Shown: positions 33,530 to 44,721 of the stretch, one piece after another
Numbering within the stretch: the first letter of the stretch is position 1
How the letters are laid out: each line of letters begins with the position of its first letter
From: Cervus elaphus
Taxonomy: Eukaryota > Chordata > Mammalia > Artiodactyla > Cervidae
Direction of reading: 5' to 3'
Assembly (NCBI RefSeq): GCF_910594005.1
Contig: NC_057818.1
Coordinates: 60,772,001 to 60,836,000 of the forward strand
Length of the DNA stretch: 64,000 bases
Notes under the pieces: model-generated
What the model saw: the letters and a program-made list of their open reading frames with translations, nothing else
What the model was told of the DNA's origin: nothing
The model's database searches: none
Made by a program: the position numbers and the translations under genes

Positions 33530-33835
33530 TATTTATTTATTTAAATTATTTTAAGTGAAGGATAATTGCTTTACAGAGGTTGTTGTTTTCTGCCAAATAC
33601 CAACATGAATCAGCCACAGGTATACATATGTCCCCTCCCTCCCATCTTCCTCCCTATCCCGCCCCTGTAGGTTGTTAGAGGGCCCCTGTTGGAGCTCCGT
33701 GAGTCATTCAGCAAATTCCCATTGGCTCTCTACTTTACATATGGTGATGTAAGTTTCCAAGTTACTCTCTCCATACATCTCACCCTCTCCTTCCTCCCCT
33801 CCCCCCTCCGTCTGTTCTCTCTGTCTGTTTCTCCA
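33530..33835 (-). mobile_element. L1 3'-UTR piece, antisense, nested
   Basis: TACCAACATGAATCAGCCAC, then ATACATATGTCCCCTCCCTC, the ruminant L1 3'-end signature. Similar to 21670-21840. Confidence 0.8.
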
Positions 33836-34079
33836 GATCTTTTTAATACGTGTTCAAGTTGGTTTGCAAGTATTTTAATTTTGCATGAGTATTCGTCAGG
33901 GGCATTGGTTTCTAGTTTTCCTTTCTTGTGTCTTTGGGAGATCAGCAAACTGTTAGAATCATGCTTGCTCCATAGAATTAGCAGGATTAGTGGTAATTCT
34001 TTTGTAAATGTTTGGTAGAATTTGGTCCTGTATTTGTCTTAGATGTTTGTGACTACTTTTTAAATCTCTTTAGTTATAA

Positions 34080-34285
34080 TGGGGTTCCCTAGTGACTCAA
34101 ATCGTAAAGAATCTGCCTGCAGTGCAGGAGACCCAGGTTCTATCCCTGGGTTGGAAGATCCCTGGAGAAAGGAATGGTCTAGTATTATTGTCTGGAGAAA
34201 TTCCATGGACAGAGGAGCCTTGTGGGCTACAGTCCATGAGGTCACAAAGTGTCAGACATGACTGAGTGGCTAACGCTTTCAGTTT
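34080..34285 (+). mobile_element. Bov-tA SINE
   Basis: GGGTTCCCTAGTGACTCAAA head and GGAAGATCCCTGGAGAAAGG body, ending before a run of pyrimidines. Confidence 0.92.
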
Positions 34286-35480
34286 CAGCAGTCTCCATTT
34301 TTTAATTTCTTAATAAGTAAAATAGTTTTTATGTTTCTGAGAATTTGGCAATATCTCCTATATTCTGTCATTTATAGACAATATTGGTCATAGTACTTCC
34401 TTATCTTTAGAAACTTTCTTTGACCTCAGTTGTAATCACTCCTGTTTCATATCTGTTTTTAGTTGTTCGAATCTTTTTTTCTCTTTTCCTTAGTCTAGGT
34501 GGGGGTTTTCCTATCCAGGTTTTTCAAAACATCAACTCTTAGTTTGTTGAGTTTTACGTTTTTCTATTTTCTATTTCATCTCTGGTTTAATCTTCGTTAT
34601 TTACCTATTTCCTTCTGCTAAACCTCTGTTTAGTTTGTTTCCCATTTTCTGCTTCCTGGAGGTCTAAAAATAGATTTCAGATTTAAGGTCTTTTCTCTTT
34701 TCTACTGTAAGCATTTAACAGTCAGACTTTCCTTGTAGTAGTCTTCTTTGTGTGTTATAAATTTTGTACTGTTGGCTTTTCATTTTCATCCATCTATTTA
34801 AGATTTTCCATGTGATATTTTCTTAGACCCATTGGTAGTGTAAGAGGAAGTTGTTTAATGTCCACATTTAGGGAATTTTCTTTTTTACTTGTGTTTATTT
34901 CATTGTTGTTAGGGAAGACACTTTTATAGTATCAGTCTCTTAAAATTGTTAATTTTGAGCTAACATGTGGTCTCTCATAGAGAATGTTTTATGTGTCCTT
35001 GAGATGCATGTGTTTTCATACTTTTGTTGGGCCCTGTGATCTGTACATGCCTGTTCAACTGGAGCGTTGAAATCTTGTACTATTCCTGTGCCACTATTTC
35101 TGTCTTCCTTTCCCTTAATGTTTGCTTCATTTTTCTGAGATATCTAATGTTAGATGTATATATATATTTACTTGTTACAGCTTTTTGGCAAATTGACCAT
35201 TTTATCATGATACAATATTTATCTCATTGCACTTGTTTTTTCTTCAGTTTATTTTGTCTGATATAAGTCTCCCCTGCTCTCCTTAGGATGGACTGTGTTT
35301 TCCCATCCTTTCCCTTTTCAGCTTTCCATGTCCTTAGGTTAGTGAGTACTACCTGTTTCAACTCTCTGACAAACTCTGTGTCTCTTGCCCTGTGTTTTTG
35401 CTCCTGTTACTTCTTCTAGTGGCCCCTGCTCATGGGCATCCTATCCTGGTGAAAGACAGGCACCCTGGACAGCTCCTTTC

Positions 35481-36235
35481 ATGCCACTGTAATTTCAGAA
35501 GGAATGTATTGAATGTTTCCTTCCCATCCTGATGTTTCTTGAGATAGTTTTGCTTAATAACTATATTTTTTTTCCATATTCTTTGTGCCATGATTTTTAT
35601 TCTCCAAGAAGTTTTTTTACTTTACTCTTGTGATAATTTTTTTTGTCCATAGTCTAATGACTCTTCTAATTTCAAATCAGTGTTTTATTAATGGAAAAAA
35701 AGGAAAGTCTTTGGCTTCTATTAATACCTTGCTATGTAAATTTAAATGAATAAAATTGTATTTGTATTTTTGTATATGGTAATTTTATTATGAATTGAGT
35801 TCAAGTATTCTCTTTTCTTAAAATGTTTTTACCAGTTTTCTTTTGGTAGGCTAGTATAGAATCCTGTTGACAAACTAAACTGAGTACAAAGTATACATTT
35901 TTATCATCTGAAAGATGCTGAAATACATGTGAATAAAAGGATGATATAAAATTGTCCAAAATTCATCAAGAGACGAATCCTCTCATTTCAGTTAATTTTT
36001 TATGGATATATATGCATGCATGTGCAAGTCTGTGGTTTAGATAGAAGACATCATGATTTAACAACTGCATATTACCTTTTTGTTCAGTTGAAATTATGTT
36101 ATCAGTATAATCTGTGACCTTGAAATTTTCTAAACAATCCTGTTAGTGTTTTAAGTAGTAAGTTGCTAACAGTTGTGTTTCTGTATGCATGTCTATAATG
36201 ACCTTTCATGCCATTCCACATTGTTCACCTTGGAC
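35481..36235. other. Unassigned AT-rich intron sequence
   Basis: No gene. 35990-36235 loosely resembles 63180-63370 in the next unit (shared TGCATGCATG and TTTCATG-GCATT blocks). Confidence 0.4.
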
Positions 36236-36249
36236 ATTTTTTTTCACAT

Positions 36250-36900
36250 TAATACAATATTTATAAAAAAAAAAAAAATATTTATTTGCTTTCCTTCTGT
36301 CAAACCCTGAGCCCACCACTGTCCCCAGGCTGCCTGGGGAGTTACAGGAAAGGGAACACACAGGGCAGACACAGGAGAAAGAACTGTGGGAGGTGGAAGC
36401 AGCTCCTTCACGTCGTGAGGAAGATGAGCTAGACCACCATCAGGCCAAAGAGCCCCATGGCCTTTGAGAGGGCCAAGCCCAGGGCACAGACGAGCTGCTG
36501 TTTCAGAGAAGGGTTCCTGGGTAGCAGTGATGACGCTCCCGCACACGGTCCCACCTCCAGCCCTGGACCCAGCCTCCCCTGCTCTGGCCGCTCCAGCTCC
36601 AGGGCACTTGGCTTCTGTGTCAGAGCCCCGTGAAATGGCGCTGGTTTGGAAGCTGCGGCTAGGAATGAGTGAGATGGTCCGGGACCCGGGGCTGCCACGC
36701 TGCCGTGGCCCTCATCGGTCAGTGTCTCCGGTCCTTCACCACCGCGGACAGTGATCACTCAGCAGGCGGAGGTTCTCCCGATCAGGGAGGGGGTGGAGAC
36801 GAATTCGGCGCAGGCGTCCATTTTCAGGGGATGAAGGCCCGGGGCCTGAGAGCTGCTCCCCCTGCAGAGAAGACAGAGGGGCAGGGAGGAGGCTCACCTT
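36250..36900 (-). pseudogene. Processed pseudogene of ATP synthase subunit c precursor (ATP5MC type)
   Basis: On the minus strand a start at 36821 gives MDACAEFVSTPSLIGRTS, close to the mitochondrial targeting peptide of ATP5MC precursors. After a frame change, RGGEGPETLTDEG follows, and finally RNPSLKQQLVCALGLALSKA and MGLFGLMVV, the second helix of subunit c. The segment holding the first helix is garbled (36530-36650). The real protein is a proton-translocating ring subunit of mitochondrial ATP synthase. Here no introns, several frameshifts and a lost glycine-rich helix show a dead retrocopy. 36260-36420 matches a 3'-UTR-like tail. Confidence 0.88.
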
Positions 36901-37654
36901 GGACTTCTTTCAAGTTTTCTTTAGGAGCCCTGTGTCAAAGGACTTTTAATGTTCTCCATATTACTTAACTGTTAGATACTTACGCTTCAGTTGCTGAGCC
37001 CAAGTCTCTGAGTTCAGGTGCTTCGTGTAACATTTCTAACCTTTTGATCTGAGTCGAGTTTCTCAGCGTGTCTGTGACACGGTTTTTCTTCTGTAAGGTG
37101 GGAACAGATCGTTCTTCAATGAGCTATTATACTGATGACAGGTTCTTTCCTGTAAAGTACTTATTTAATGTTTAGAGTAATACTACAGTAATTTAGAGCA
37201 ACAGGAAGCCTTCAGACACTTTTGTTCCTTGCTGCTGTTTTCAACGTCATAACTGAAAATTTTGACCTTTCCATTAAAAGTGCTGTGGACTTCATCATCT
37301 CTGAAGACACCACTCATGGTGTACCTCATCTAGATAATGAATTGCGCTCACTGGGTAGAACGTAATATCTGACACTTCTGTATAGCCAATACAGTGTTGA
37401 GTTTTATTTATATATAGTTCATGGATTTTGAACAATGATGAAAAATCCATATTAATTGGAGGATCGCATGAGGTCTTATGAAAAAGTATAAGAAATTAAA
37501 ATCAGAGATCCATATTTTCTCCAGATACCCCTACATGGATCTGATAGAACACATACTTCAACCAAATCCATTCTCACCCCTTACTACCCTTTCTTTTTTG
37601 CATGAAAATGAGAACTTTTCATGGCCCTTTTGGTGACACTTGGTTTCATTGCAG
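36901..37654. other. End of intron 2 before the KRAB exon
   Basis: 37020-37487 is homologous to 63571-64000, for example CTGTGGACTTCATCATCTCT versus CTGTGGACTTTGTCGTCTCT. It ends at acceptor TTTCATTGCAG (37654). Confidence 0.8.
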
Positions 37655-37781
37655 GAACAACTAACCTCTGAGGATGTGGCCATTGAATTCACTCAGGAGG
37701 AGTGGGAATTCCTGGACCCTGCTCAGAGGGCCTTGTACGGGGATGTGATGCTGGAGACCTACAGGAACCTGCTGTCTGTGG
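37655..37781 (+). CDS. KRAB-A exon of the zinc-finger protein
   Basis: Exactly 127 bp, the standard KRAB-A exon size, between acceptor TTCATTGCAG and donor G|GTGAGG. It encodes residues 6-47: EQLTSEDVAIEFTQEEWEFL, then DPAQRALYGDVMLETYRNLL and SV. Known TRIM28/KAP1-binding positions are kept (DV near the start, EEW, MLE). One unusual change is LYGDVM where the family has LYRDVM, and SEDV replaces the common FEDV. The box recruits TRIM28 and heterochromatin factors in the nucleus (family knowledge). It ends in phase 1 and joins the exon at 44722; no KRAB-B exon was found between. Confidence 0.9.
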
Positions 37782-38115
37782 GTGAGGATGACTTCCTTCC
37801 AGAGCTGCCGTTGGGTATCTGCATTTTCCCTGTGTGCCCCTTGTGAGGCCCTGATGTCTTTCATCTGAGAGTTCTGGTGACTCGGGTATGACACAGCTTC
37901 ACAAGGTTAAACTGACCCTCTTCAGATGCTGTGTCTGTCTCATGTCACATGTGAGGTTGTCCCAGAGCTTAATTATGTACAAAACTCACTGGCAAATCTT
38001 AAAAGAAAACACTAAAAAACCCGATTTCCTATTTTCTACCTTTGACCTTTGGCTCAGTGTTTAGAAAAATGCACAGCACTTTAGATTTCTTTTTTCTGAT
38101 TACCCTGAATATCCA
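37782..38115. other. Intron 3 start
   Basis: No feature recognised beyond the splice donor. Confidence 0.45.
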
Positions 38116-38119
38116 TTTC

Positions 38120-38262
38120 TTTTTGTTTTGCTTATTTGTTTACTTTTTTTGGCTGCACCATTCTGCATGTGGGATCTTAGTTCCCTGACTAAGGATCAAA
38201 CCTGCACCCGCTGCATTGGAAGTGCAGAGTCTTAAGCACAGGATCACCAAGGGAGTCTCAGA
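38120..38262 (-). mobile_element. CHR-type SINE, antisense
   Basis: GCATGTGGGATCTTAGTTCC, then ATTGGAAGTGCAGAGTCTTA and a CCAAGGGAGTC end. Confidence 0.85.
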
Positions 38263-39100
38263 ATTTCTGTTTCTGATCTGAATATTATCTCCACATTGGA
38301 GCAGGAGAAAAGCTCTGGACAGTGGAGAGTGATGTAAAAATAGCCAAAGATACAATGTATAAAGAAAAAGTATCTCAAAGGGGCTGTTTCTTTCTTTTTA
38401 GGAGTGGGACATGCTGGTTGATTGGCTCCTCTGTGTTTGTTACTTAGGAAGATGTAAGAAGAGTGGGTAGAGAGATGGTCTTTTTGATGCTAGATCCTAC
38501 AAGGGGAGCATATGTGAATCTCGCGGGCTCTTAGCTTGCCACCTGTAGGTCGAGCGCATGGTCCCATCTCAAGATCCTGTAATGTCTGACCTTCCTGTTG
38601 TATTAGTTTTACTCTTGTACTGCTCTAGCCAGTCTGGGATTGTCAACTGTTCCCAATGTTACATTCTGCTTACTTTGTATCATTTTACTTCTTAAATTTC
38701 TTTGAAATATATTCCTGAGGGTCTAAAATTTTATCTGGATTCCTTGCTGTGATAATCCACCTATGTTTAATTGGCCGCCTCTGGTGAGTCTCTGTGGAGT
38801 GGATTTCCTAGGTAACAGAAAACTGTGATGGAGACACTATTAATATTTTCTTGCTCTGTTCAAAGTCACCACTTGAAGCTATCCAGTAGAGTAGTCAGTA
38901 TCTTACAGGATTGTGAGAGAGAAAGTATCACGAGAGCCTGGCGCATCTTTCCAGGTTATTTTCTGGCTTTGGAGACTCTGACAAGGGCACCATGACTCTG
39001 TTGTTCATGTGTATCAAGGACCATATATTTTAGCCTCTGTAAATGGTATGGGAATTTATCCCAGGACAACTTTGTCCCAGTTCACATTCTCATATCTATG
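38263..39100. other. Unassigned intron sequence
   Basis: No gene or clear repeat. Confidence 0.4.
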
Positions 39101-39149
39101 AGCCTGTTGGCTGCACTGTTGTTCTGTGCATTGTAAGTATTTTTTTATT

Positions 39150-39755
39150 TTATCATTGAGTTCAAATTTCTTTGCTACTCTTAGTGTTTCTGTTTTGTAT
39201 TTGCAATGCGTTGGATGGTTGATTGGGGAATGGTCCCTACAGTGGAACTGGTGATCAGGCCCTCTTAAAATTCTTTGTATATTGTTTGTACTCATTTACT
39301 ATGAGATATATGATTTCCACATATTTTCTCTTTTACTGTTGATTGTCTTTTCAAACTCACTGCACTTTAATGGACAGTAGTTTATAATTTTGATACAGTT
39401 CACTTTATTAATATCTGGTTTTATTTTGTGGCCTGTGCTTTTGGTGTTATATCTGGTAAATCATTTGTGGGTCCAGTTTCCAGTAACATTTCCTGCATGT
39501 TTACTTCTAGGGGTTTTATACATTTGGGACTTAGGTTTAGGTCTTTGAACCATGTTGAGTTCACTTTTGTCTTTAGTGTAAGATAATGTTCCAAGTAAAT
39601 TGTTTTGCTGGTGGGTATTCAGTTTTGTCAACATATCTTGTTTCATAGACTGCCTCCGCCATTTAGTAGCTTTTACACCCTTGTGAAACATCGTTTGAAC
39701 ATCTCCGCAAGAGGTGTTTCTGTTTTTGTTTTTGTTTTAACCATTCTTTTTAAGT
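39150..39755 (-). mobile_element. Old L1 fragment, antisense
   Basis: Antisense L1 ORF2-type text, e.g. GGTCTTTGAACCATGTTGAG near 39540 and CTTTTGGTGTTATATCTGGT near 39440. Diverged. Confidence 0.65.
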
Positions 39756-39756
39756 A

Positions 39757-39897
39757 TGCTGCTGCTGCTGCTGCTGCTAAGTCGAGTCAGTCGTGTCCGA
39801 CTCTGCGACCCCACAGATGGCAGCCCACCAGGCTCCTCTGTCCCTGGGATTCTCCAGGCAAGAAGACTGGAGTGGGTTGCCATTTCCTTCTCCACTT
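39757..39897 (-). mobile_element. Bov-tA-type SINE with (GCT)n end, antisense
   Basis: GCTGCTGCTGCTGCTGCTAA is followed by GTCGTGTCCGACTCTGCGAC and a CCAGGCAAGAAGACTGGAGT segment. Confidence 0.92.
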
Positions 39898-42400
39898 TTT
39901 AGGTATAGTTAATTTATAGTGTTGTTTTTCAGTTACACGGCAATTTACAAGATACTTAATATAGTTCCCTGAGCTATATTGTAGGTTCTTGTTGTTTATC
40001 TGTTTTGTATATATATTAGTTTGTATATATTCAGATTCCTAATTTATCTCTCTCTTTCCTGCCCCCGCCACCATCCTGCACTATCCCCTTTGGTAAGCAT
40101 AAGTTTGTTTTTTATGCTGGTGAGTTTATTTTGTGAATAAGTTCATTCGTATCATTTATTTCAGTTCAAGATATACTATCCTATGATATTTGTCTTTCTC
40201 TGTCTGATTTCACTTAGAATACTCCCTCAGTCTGTATTGCTGCAAAAGGCGTTAGTTCATTGTGTTTTATGCTGTGGAGGTGGCAACCCACTCCAGTGTT
40301 CTTGCCTGGAGAATTTCATGGACAGGGGAGTCTGGTGGGCTGCAGGCCATGGGGTCTTAAAGAGTTGGACACGGCTGAGCTACTTTCACTTCACAGTATT
40401 CCCTTGTATATATGTAACACATATTCTTTATCCCTTTGTCTGTCAGTGAACATTTAGGTTGCTGCCATGTTTTGTCTGGTATAAACAGTGCTGCTAAAAA
40501 CATTGGGGTACATGTATCATTTTGAGTTAGTTTTCATCCTTTCTGGATATTAGCCCAGGATTGGAATTGCTGGTTCATGTGATAGCTCTATTTTTAGTTC
40601 TTTATGGAACCTCCATGCTATTCTCCAAAGTGGCAGTACCAATTTATGTTCCTTCCAACAGTGTAGGAGGGTTCTCTTTTCTCCACACCCTCTCAAGCAT
40701 TTATTGTTTGTAGACTTTTTGATCGTGGTCATTGTGACCACTGTGAGGTGATTTTGATTTGCATTTCTCTGATAAGTAGAGGCGTAGAACATCGTTTCAG
40801 GTGACTGTTGGCCATCTGTTTGTCTCCTTTGGAGAACTATCTGTTTTGATCTTCTGCCCAGTTTTTGATTGGGTTATTTGTTTGTTTGTTTGTTTTGATA
40901 TTAAGCTGTATGAACTGTTTGTATATTTGGAAATAAATCCCGTATAGATAGCATCATTTACATATATAGTCTCCTAGTCCAAAAGTTGTATTTTTGTTCT
41001 CTTTTTGGTTTCCTTTGCTTTGCAAAAAGGTTTTAAATTTCATTAGATCTCATTTGTTTGATTTTGCTTTTCTTACCATGACTCTAAGAGATAGATCCAA
41101 AAAAACTGCTGACATTTATGTCAATGTTTTGCATTTGTTTTCCACTATGAATTTAATAGTATCTGGTCTTGCATTTAGATGTTTAATACATTTTGAGTTT
41201 ATTTTTGTATGTGGTGTTAGAGAATGTTGTAATTTCATTCTTTTTCATGTAACTATCCATTTATCCCAGCATCACTTATTAAAGAGACTTCTTCATTCAA
41301 TATTCTTTCCTCCTTTGTTACAGAATAATTGACTATAAGTAAATTGGTTTATTTCTGGGTTTTTTATCCTGTTCCAGTGATCTGTGTCCTGTTTTGTGCC
41401 GTTATCATATTACTGTGATGACTGTAAGTTTGTGGTTTAGTCTGAGTCAGGGAACATCATTCCTCCAGCTCTGTTCTTCCTTCTCAAGATCGTTTTAGAT
41501 ACCAGAGTGTTTTGTATTTTGGTGCAAATTAAATTTTTCTTTGTTTTATGTAATATGTCATTGTTAATTTGATAAGGGTTGCATTGAATATGTAGATTGC
41601 CTTGGATAGTATGGTCATTTTGACAGTGTTACTTCTTTCAGTCCAAGAACATGGTATACATTTCCATCTGTTTGTGTCATCTTTGGTATCAGTCATCAGC
41701 TTCTTAACAGTTTTATGAGTACAGTTCTTTTGACTTTTTAGATCGGTTTATTGCTTAGCATTTTATTGTTTTCTATGAGATGGTGAATGGGATTGTTTGA
41801 CTAATTTCACTTTCTGATTTATCATTATCAGTGTATAGAATTGCAGCAGTTTTCTATATATTTAGTGTCCAAGAAGTTTACTGTGTTCATTGATGAGGTC
41901 TAGTAGTCTTCTGGCATCTTCGGGATTTTCTGTGTGTAGCATCAGAGTGACAGTTTTACTTCTTTTTTATTTTTCTAAACTTGAATTCCTTTTATTTCTT
42001 TTTCTTTTCTGATTGTTGTGGCTAGGACTTCCAAAAATATGTTTAATACAAGTGGAAATAGTGAACATTCTTGTCTTATTCATGTTGTTAAGGGGAGTGC
42101 TTTCAGTTTTTCCCTGTTGAGTATGATGTTAGCTGTGTGTTTGACATATACAGTCTTAATTATGTTGAGGTAGGGTCCATCTGTGCTGACTTTCTGAAGG
42201 GTTCTTATCATAAATGGCACTTGAATTTTGTCACAATCTTTTCTGCATCTATTGATGATCATATGGTTTTTAGTCTTCAACTGTTAATGTGGTGTATCAT
42301 TCTGAATAACTTGTGGATATCGAGAAATCTTGCATCCCTGCTGTAAATCCAACTTGATCATGGTTTATGATCCTTTAATGTATTAGAAACTGTTTGAATC
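39898..42400 (-). mobile_element. L1 3' half, antisense
   Basis: 3' UTR at 39900-40260 (CCCTGAGCTATATTGTAGGT). ORF2 C-terminus at 40550-40792 (STNNKCLRGCGEKRTLLHCW). Upstream ORF2 runs to about 42400 (TTGACATATACAGTCTTAAT, minus frame 42080-42280). It is interrupted by a SINE at 40266-40395. Numerous stops; inactive. Confidence 0.85.
40266..40395 (+). mobile_element. Bov-tA SINE body
   Basis: GGTGGCAACCCACTCCAGTG to GAGTTGGACACGGCTGAGCT; the tRNA-like head is missing. Confidence 0.9.
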
Positions 42401-43785
42401 TACTCTTTTGAACTCAGGGAAAGTCTAGGAGAATAAAGTCTTTTTCTACAAACGCAAAAGGCTCAGAAAGGCTTTTGTAACTGGGAAGGTCCTCCAGAGT
42501 CAGTTTCAATCCCTCCTTTTCTTTGATACTCCTCAATCTTGAGATGAACATGTGTGGAAGACGAAACGAAGTAAATATCCAATAGAGAGTTTAGTCATCC
42601 TTGGCAGAGGAACCCAGGTTTAGATAGCCTTTTCCTGGATGTTCCTTCTGATTTCTGCTAATAAGATTCTTACACAATGTCCTGGAATATTGTGTATGTT
42701 TTTCTTGAATATAAGCATTCCATTGTAACTCACAAATTTCACAGTTGGATACCTTACATTGTAAATAGTATTATCCTGCTTTCTCCATATATCACAGTCA
42801 CTCTTAAAATCTCTCTTGTTTCTGTCCCGTACCCATAGTACAATGCCCATAAACTTGCTGAAGCAGTTCTGTTCTTTTCAGGTCACTCTATTAGTTTGCG
42901 CTCTCAGTTATTTTCACAAAGACATGCAGTCCCAAGCTGATATCTGACATCAGCCTGTGTACCCTATGCTCCACGCAGGCCCTCTGTTAGTCCTGACCAT
43001 TCCTTACATAGTACCTTGATACGGATGGAAACATTATTCTTACCTACCGCATCCCTCCACCTTCTACATGCTCTCACTGTAAAGATAATCTTTGGTCATT
43101 TATTGAACAAGTTTCTCAGGACATGACCTCAATCACTCTGTGCATCCATGATGACTCACAAACCATGAGATGGGATGGTGAATAATAGTTAAACAGACTA
43201 CTTCTGTCTTGTATCTTCCTTGGTATTTTCTTTCTAAGTTCCTTGTTGTTGTTGTTTTTTTAATATTTTCTAATCTACTCCTTCGGTGGGTAGTCATGTT
43301 TACAAATAAGTATTCCCAGTCTGTATGTTCAGATTCATCTCCTGGTTCTCTTACCACTTTGTGGGCCAATTAGGTGTGTTTCCTGCTCTGATTAGAGAAA
43401 AACATGTTAATTTACCTGAAGCCTTTTAAAGCAAATGAGTGCTGTCCTTTGGCTTACAGTAGTGCATGTTTTGTAGTAAATACTCAAAATTTACTTTTGT
43501 TTACAAAAGGTAATATCTGTATTCTGTCATGTTCTTTATGATATGACTTTATCTACATTATATCTTTTTAAAATTTTATTTTTTAATTGGAAGAATAATT
43601 ACTTTACAGATTTTTGTTTTCTGTCAAACCTCAACTACATTATATCTTGTATGCTTTTCACTTGCAACATTTTTCAGCAATATTGTGTTTGGCCCTAGTC
43701 AATAAGTACACAAAGCACTCGCTTTTTATTTATTACATTTTGGTGCCAAAAACCAGGTAATTAAGAACAGTGCACGGCTAGAGAT
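42401..43785. other. Unassigned intron sequence with one short L1 tail
   Basis: Mostly unrecognised. 43560-43635 (ATTGGAAGAATAATTACTTT) is a short L1 3'-UTR piece. Confidence 0.45.
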
Positions 43786-43787
43786 TA

Positions 43788-44000
43788 GCCTTCCTTGGTG
43801 GCTCAGTGGTCAAGAATTCACCTGCTAATGCAGAAGATGCAGGTTTGATCCCTGAGTCAGGAAGATCCCATGGAGAAGGAAATGGCAACCCACACCATTA
43901 TTTTTGCCTGGGAAATCCCATGGACAGAGGAGTCCAGTGGGTACAGTCCCCGGGGTTGCAAAGACTCAAACACAGCTGAGCAACTGAACAACAACAACAT
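43788..44000 (+). mobile_element. Bov-tA SINE
   Basis: CCTTCCTTGGTGGCTCAGTG head, AGAAGGAAATGGCAACCCAC body, and an AACAAC tail. Confidence 0.93.
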
Positions 44001-44721
44001 AGGCAGGGATTGCTTTGGTTCTTGGCTGTTAGAAAACTGGTGAATATTTTACATCTCAGTTTATGTGTCATTTACAGATGATGGTCCTTTAGTGTGTATT
44101 CTGCACTACAGCTGACACAGACTACTTGTTAACATTGTAAAATGCCTTTCTTTTTGGGTACGTAGTTCTATAGCAGATTTAGAAAACTATGTTGTTCCCA
44201 AACAATTGTTTTAGTCATGTTCTTCATTTTCTCATCTCTTTTCAATTGTAAACAACCAATTATGAATAGTTAATTATTAATTTGGTAAGCTTGGTTTTGG
44301 ATTATTTACTGTTACAATATATAATATATTGTTTAGTATTTATTTATGTACAGTAAGTATGCAGAATACAATGATAGTGTAATATTTTTCTTTTCAATTT
44401 GAGACAACTGTCGATTGATACGTTCCTAGAGGTCCTCATAGGAAAATACTCTGTTTTTGAGAGTGGGCATAAGATTGTCCAGTGTGAGTGCGTTTGGCAT
44501 ATGGTTTTTAAAACTAGGTTACCTTAATGGTGAATTTATGTTATCATGCTTTCTTAAGTTAAGAATTCTATTCCTTTAGTGTTTCTAAAGACTTAAGGTC
44601 ATCATTGTTGTGTTTCATAACTTGGTGTAAGTATTACTTTTGGTGTAATAGATGTTGAACATGAAACATTTGGTTTTGAATCATTGTCAGCAGGATACCT
44701 ATGGTTCTTTTTATCTTGTAG
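44001..44721. other. End of intron 3
   Basis: No repeat or exon recognised; ends in acceptor TTTTTATCTTGTAG at 44721. Confidence 0.5.

Larger units (their letters stand above)
32780..35480 (-). mobile_element. L1 ORF2 fragments, antisense, with nested insertions
   Basis: Antisense L1 text throughout: ATTGATTTTTGTATGTTGAC near 33460, TCAACTCTTAGTTTGTTGAG near 34531, and endonuclease-region text to about 35400. The minus frame 33207-33506 (ITSMQKTQFDKNLTTLQ-like) is a remnant. A younger L1 3' end (33530-33835) and a Bov-tA (34080-34285) are inserted. Confidence 0.78.

Noticed and set aside
39757..39775. (GCT)n run considered as a coding triplet repeat
   Set aside because: It is the normal end of a Bov-tA-type SINE.
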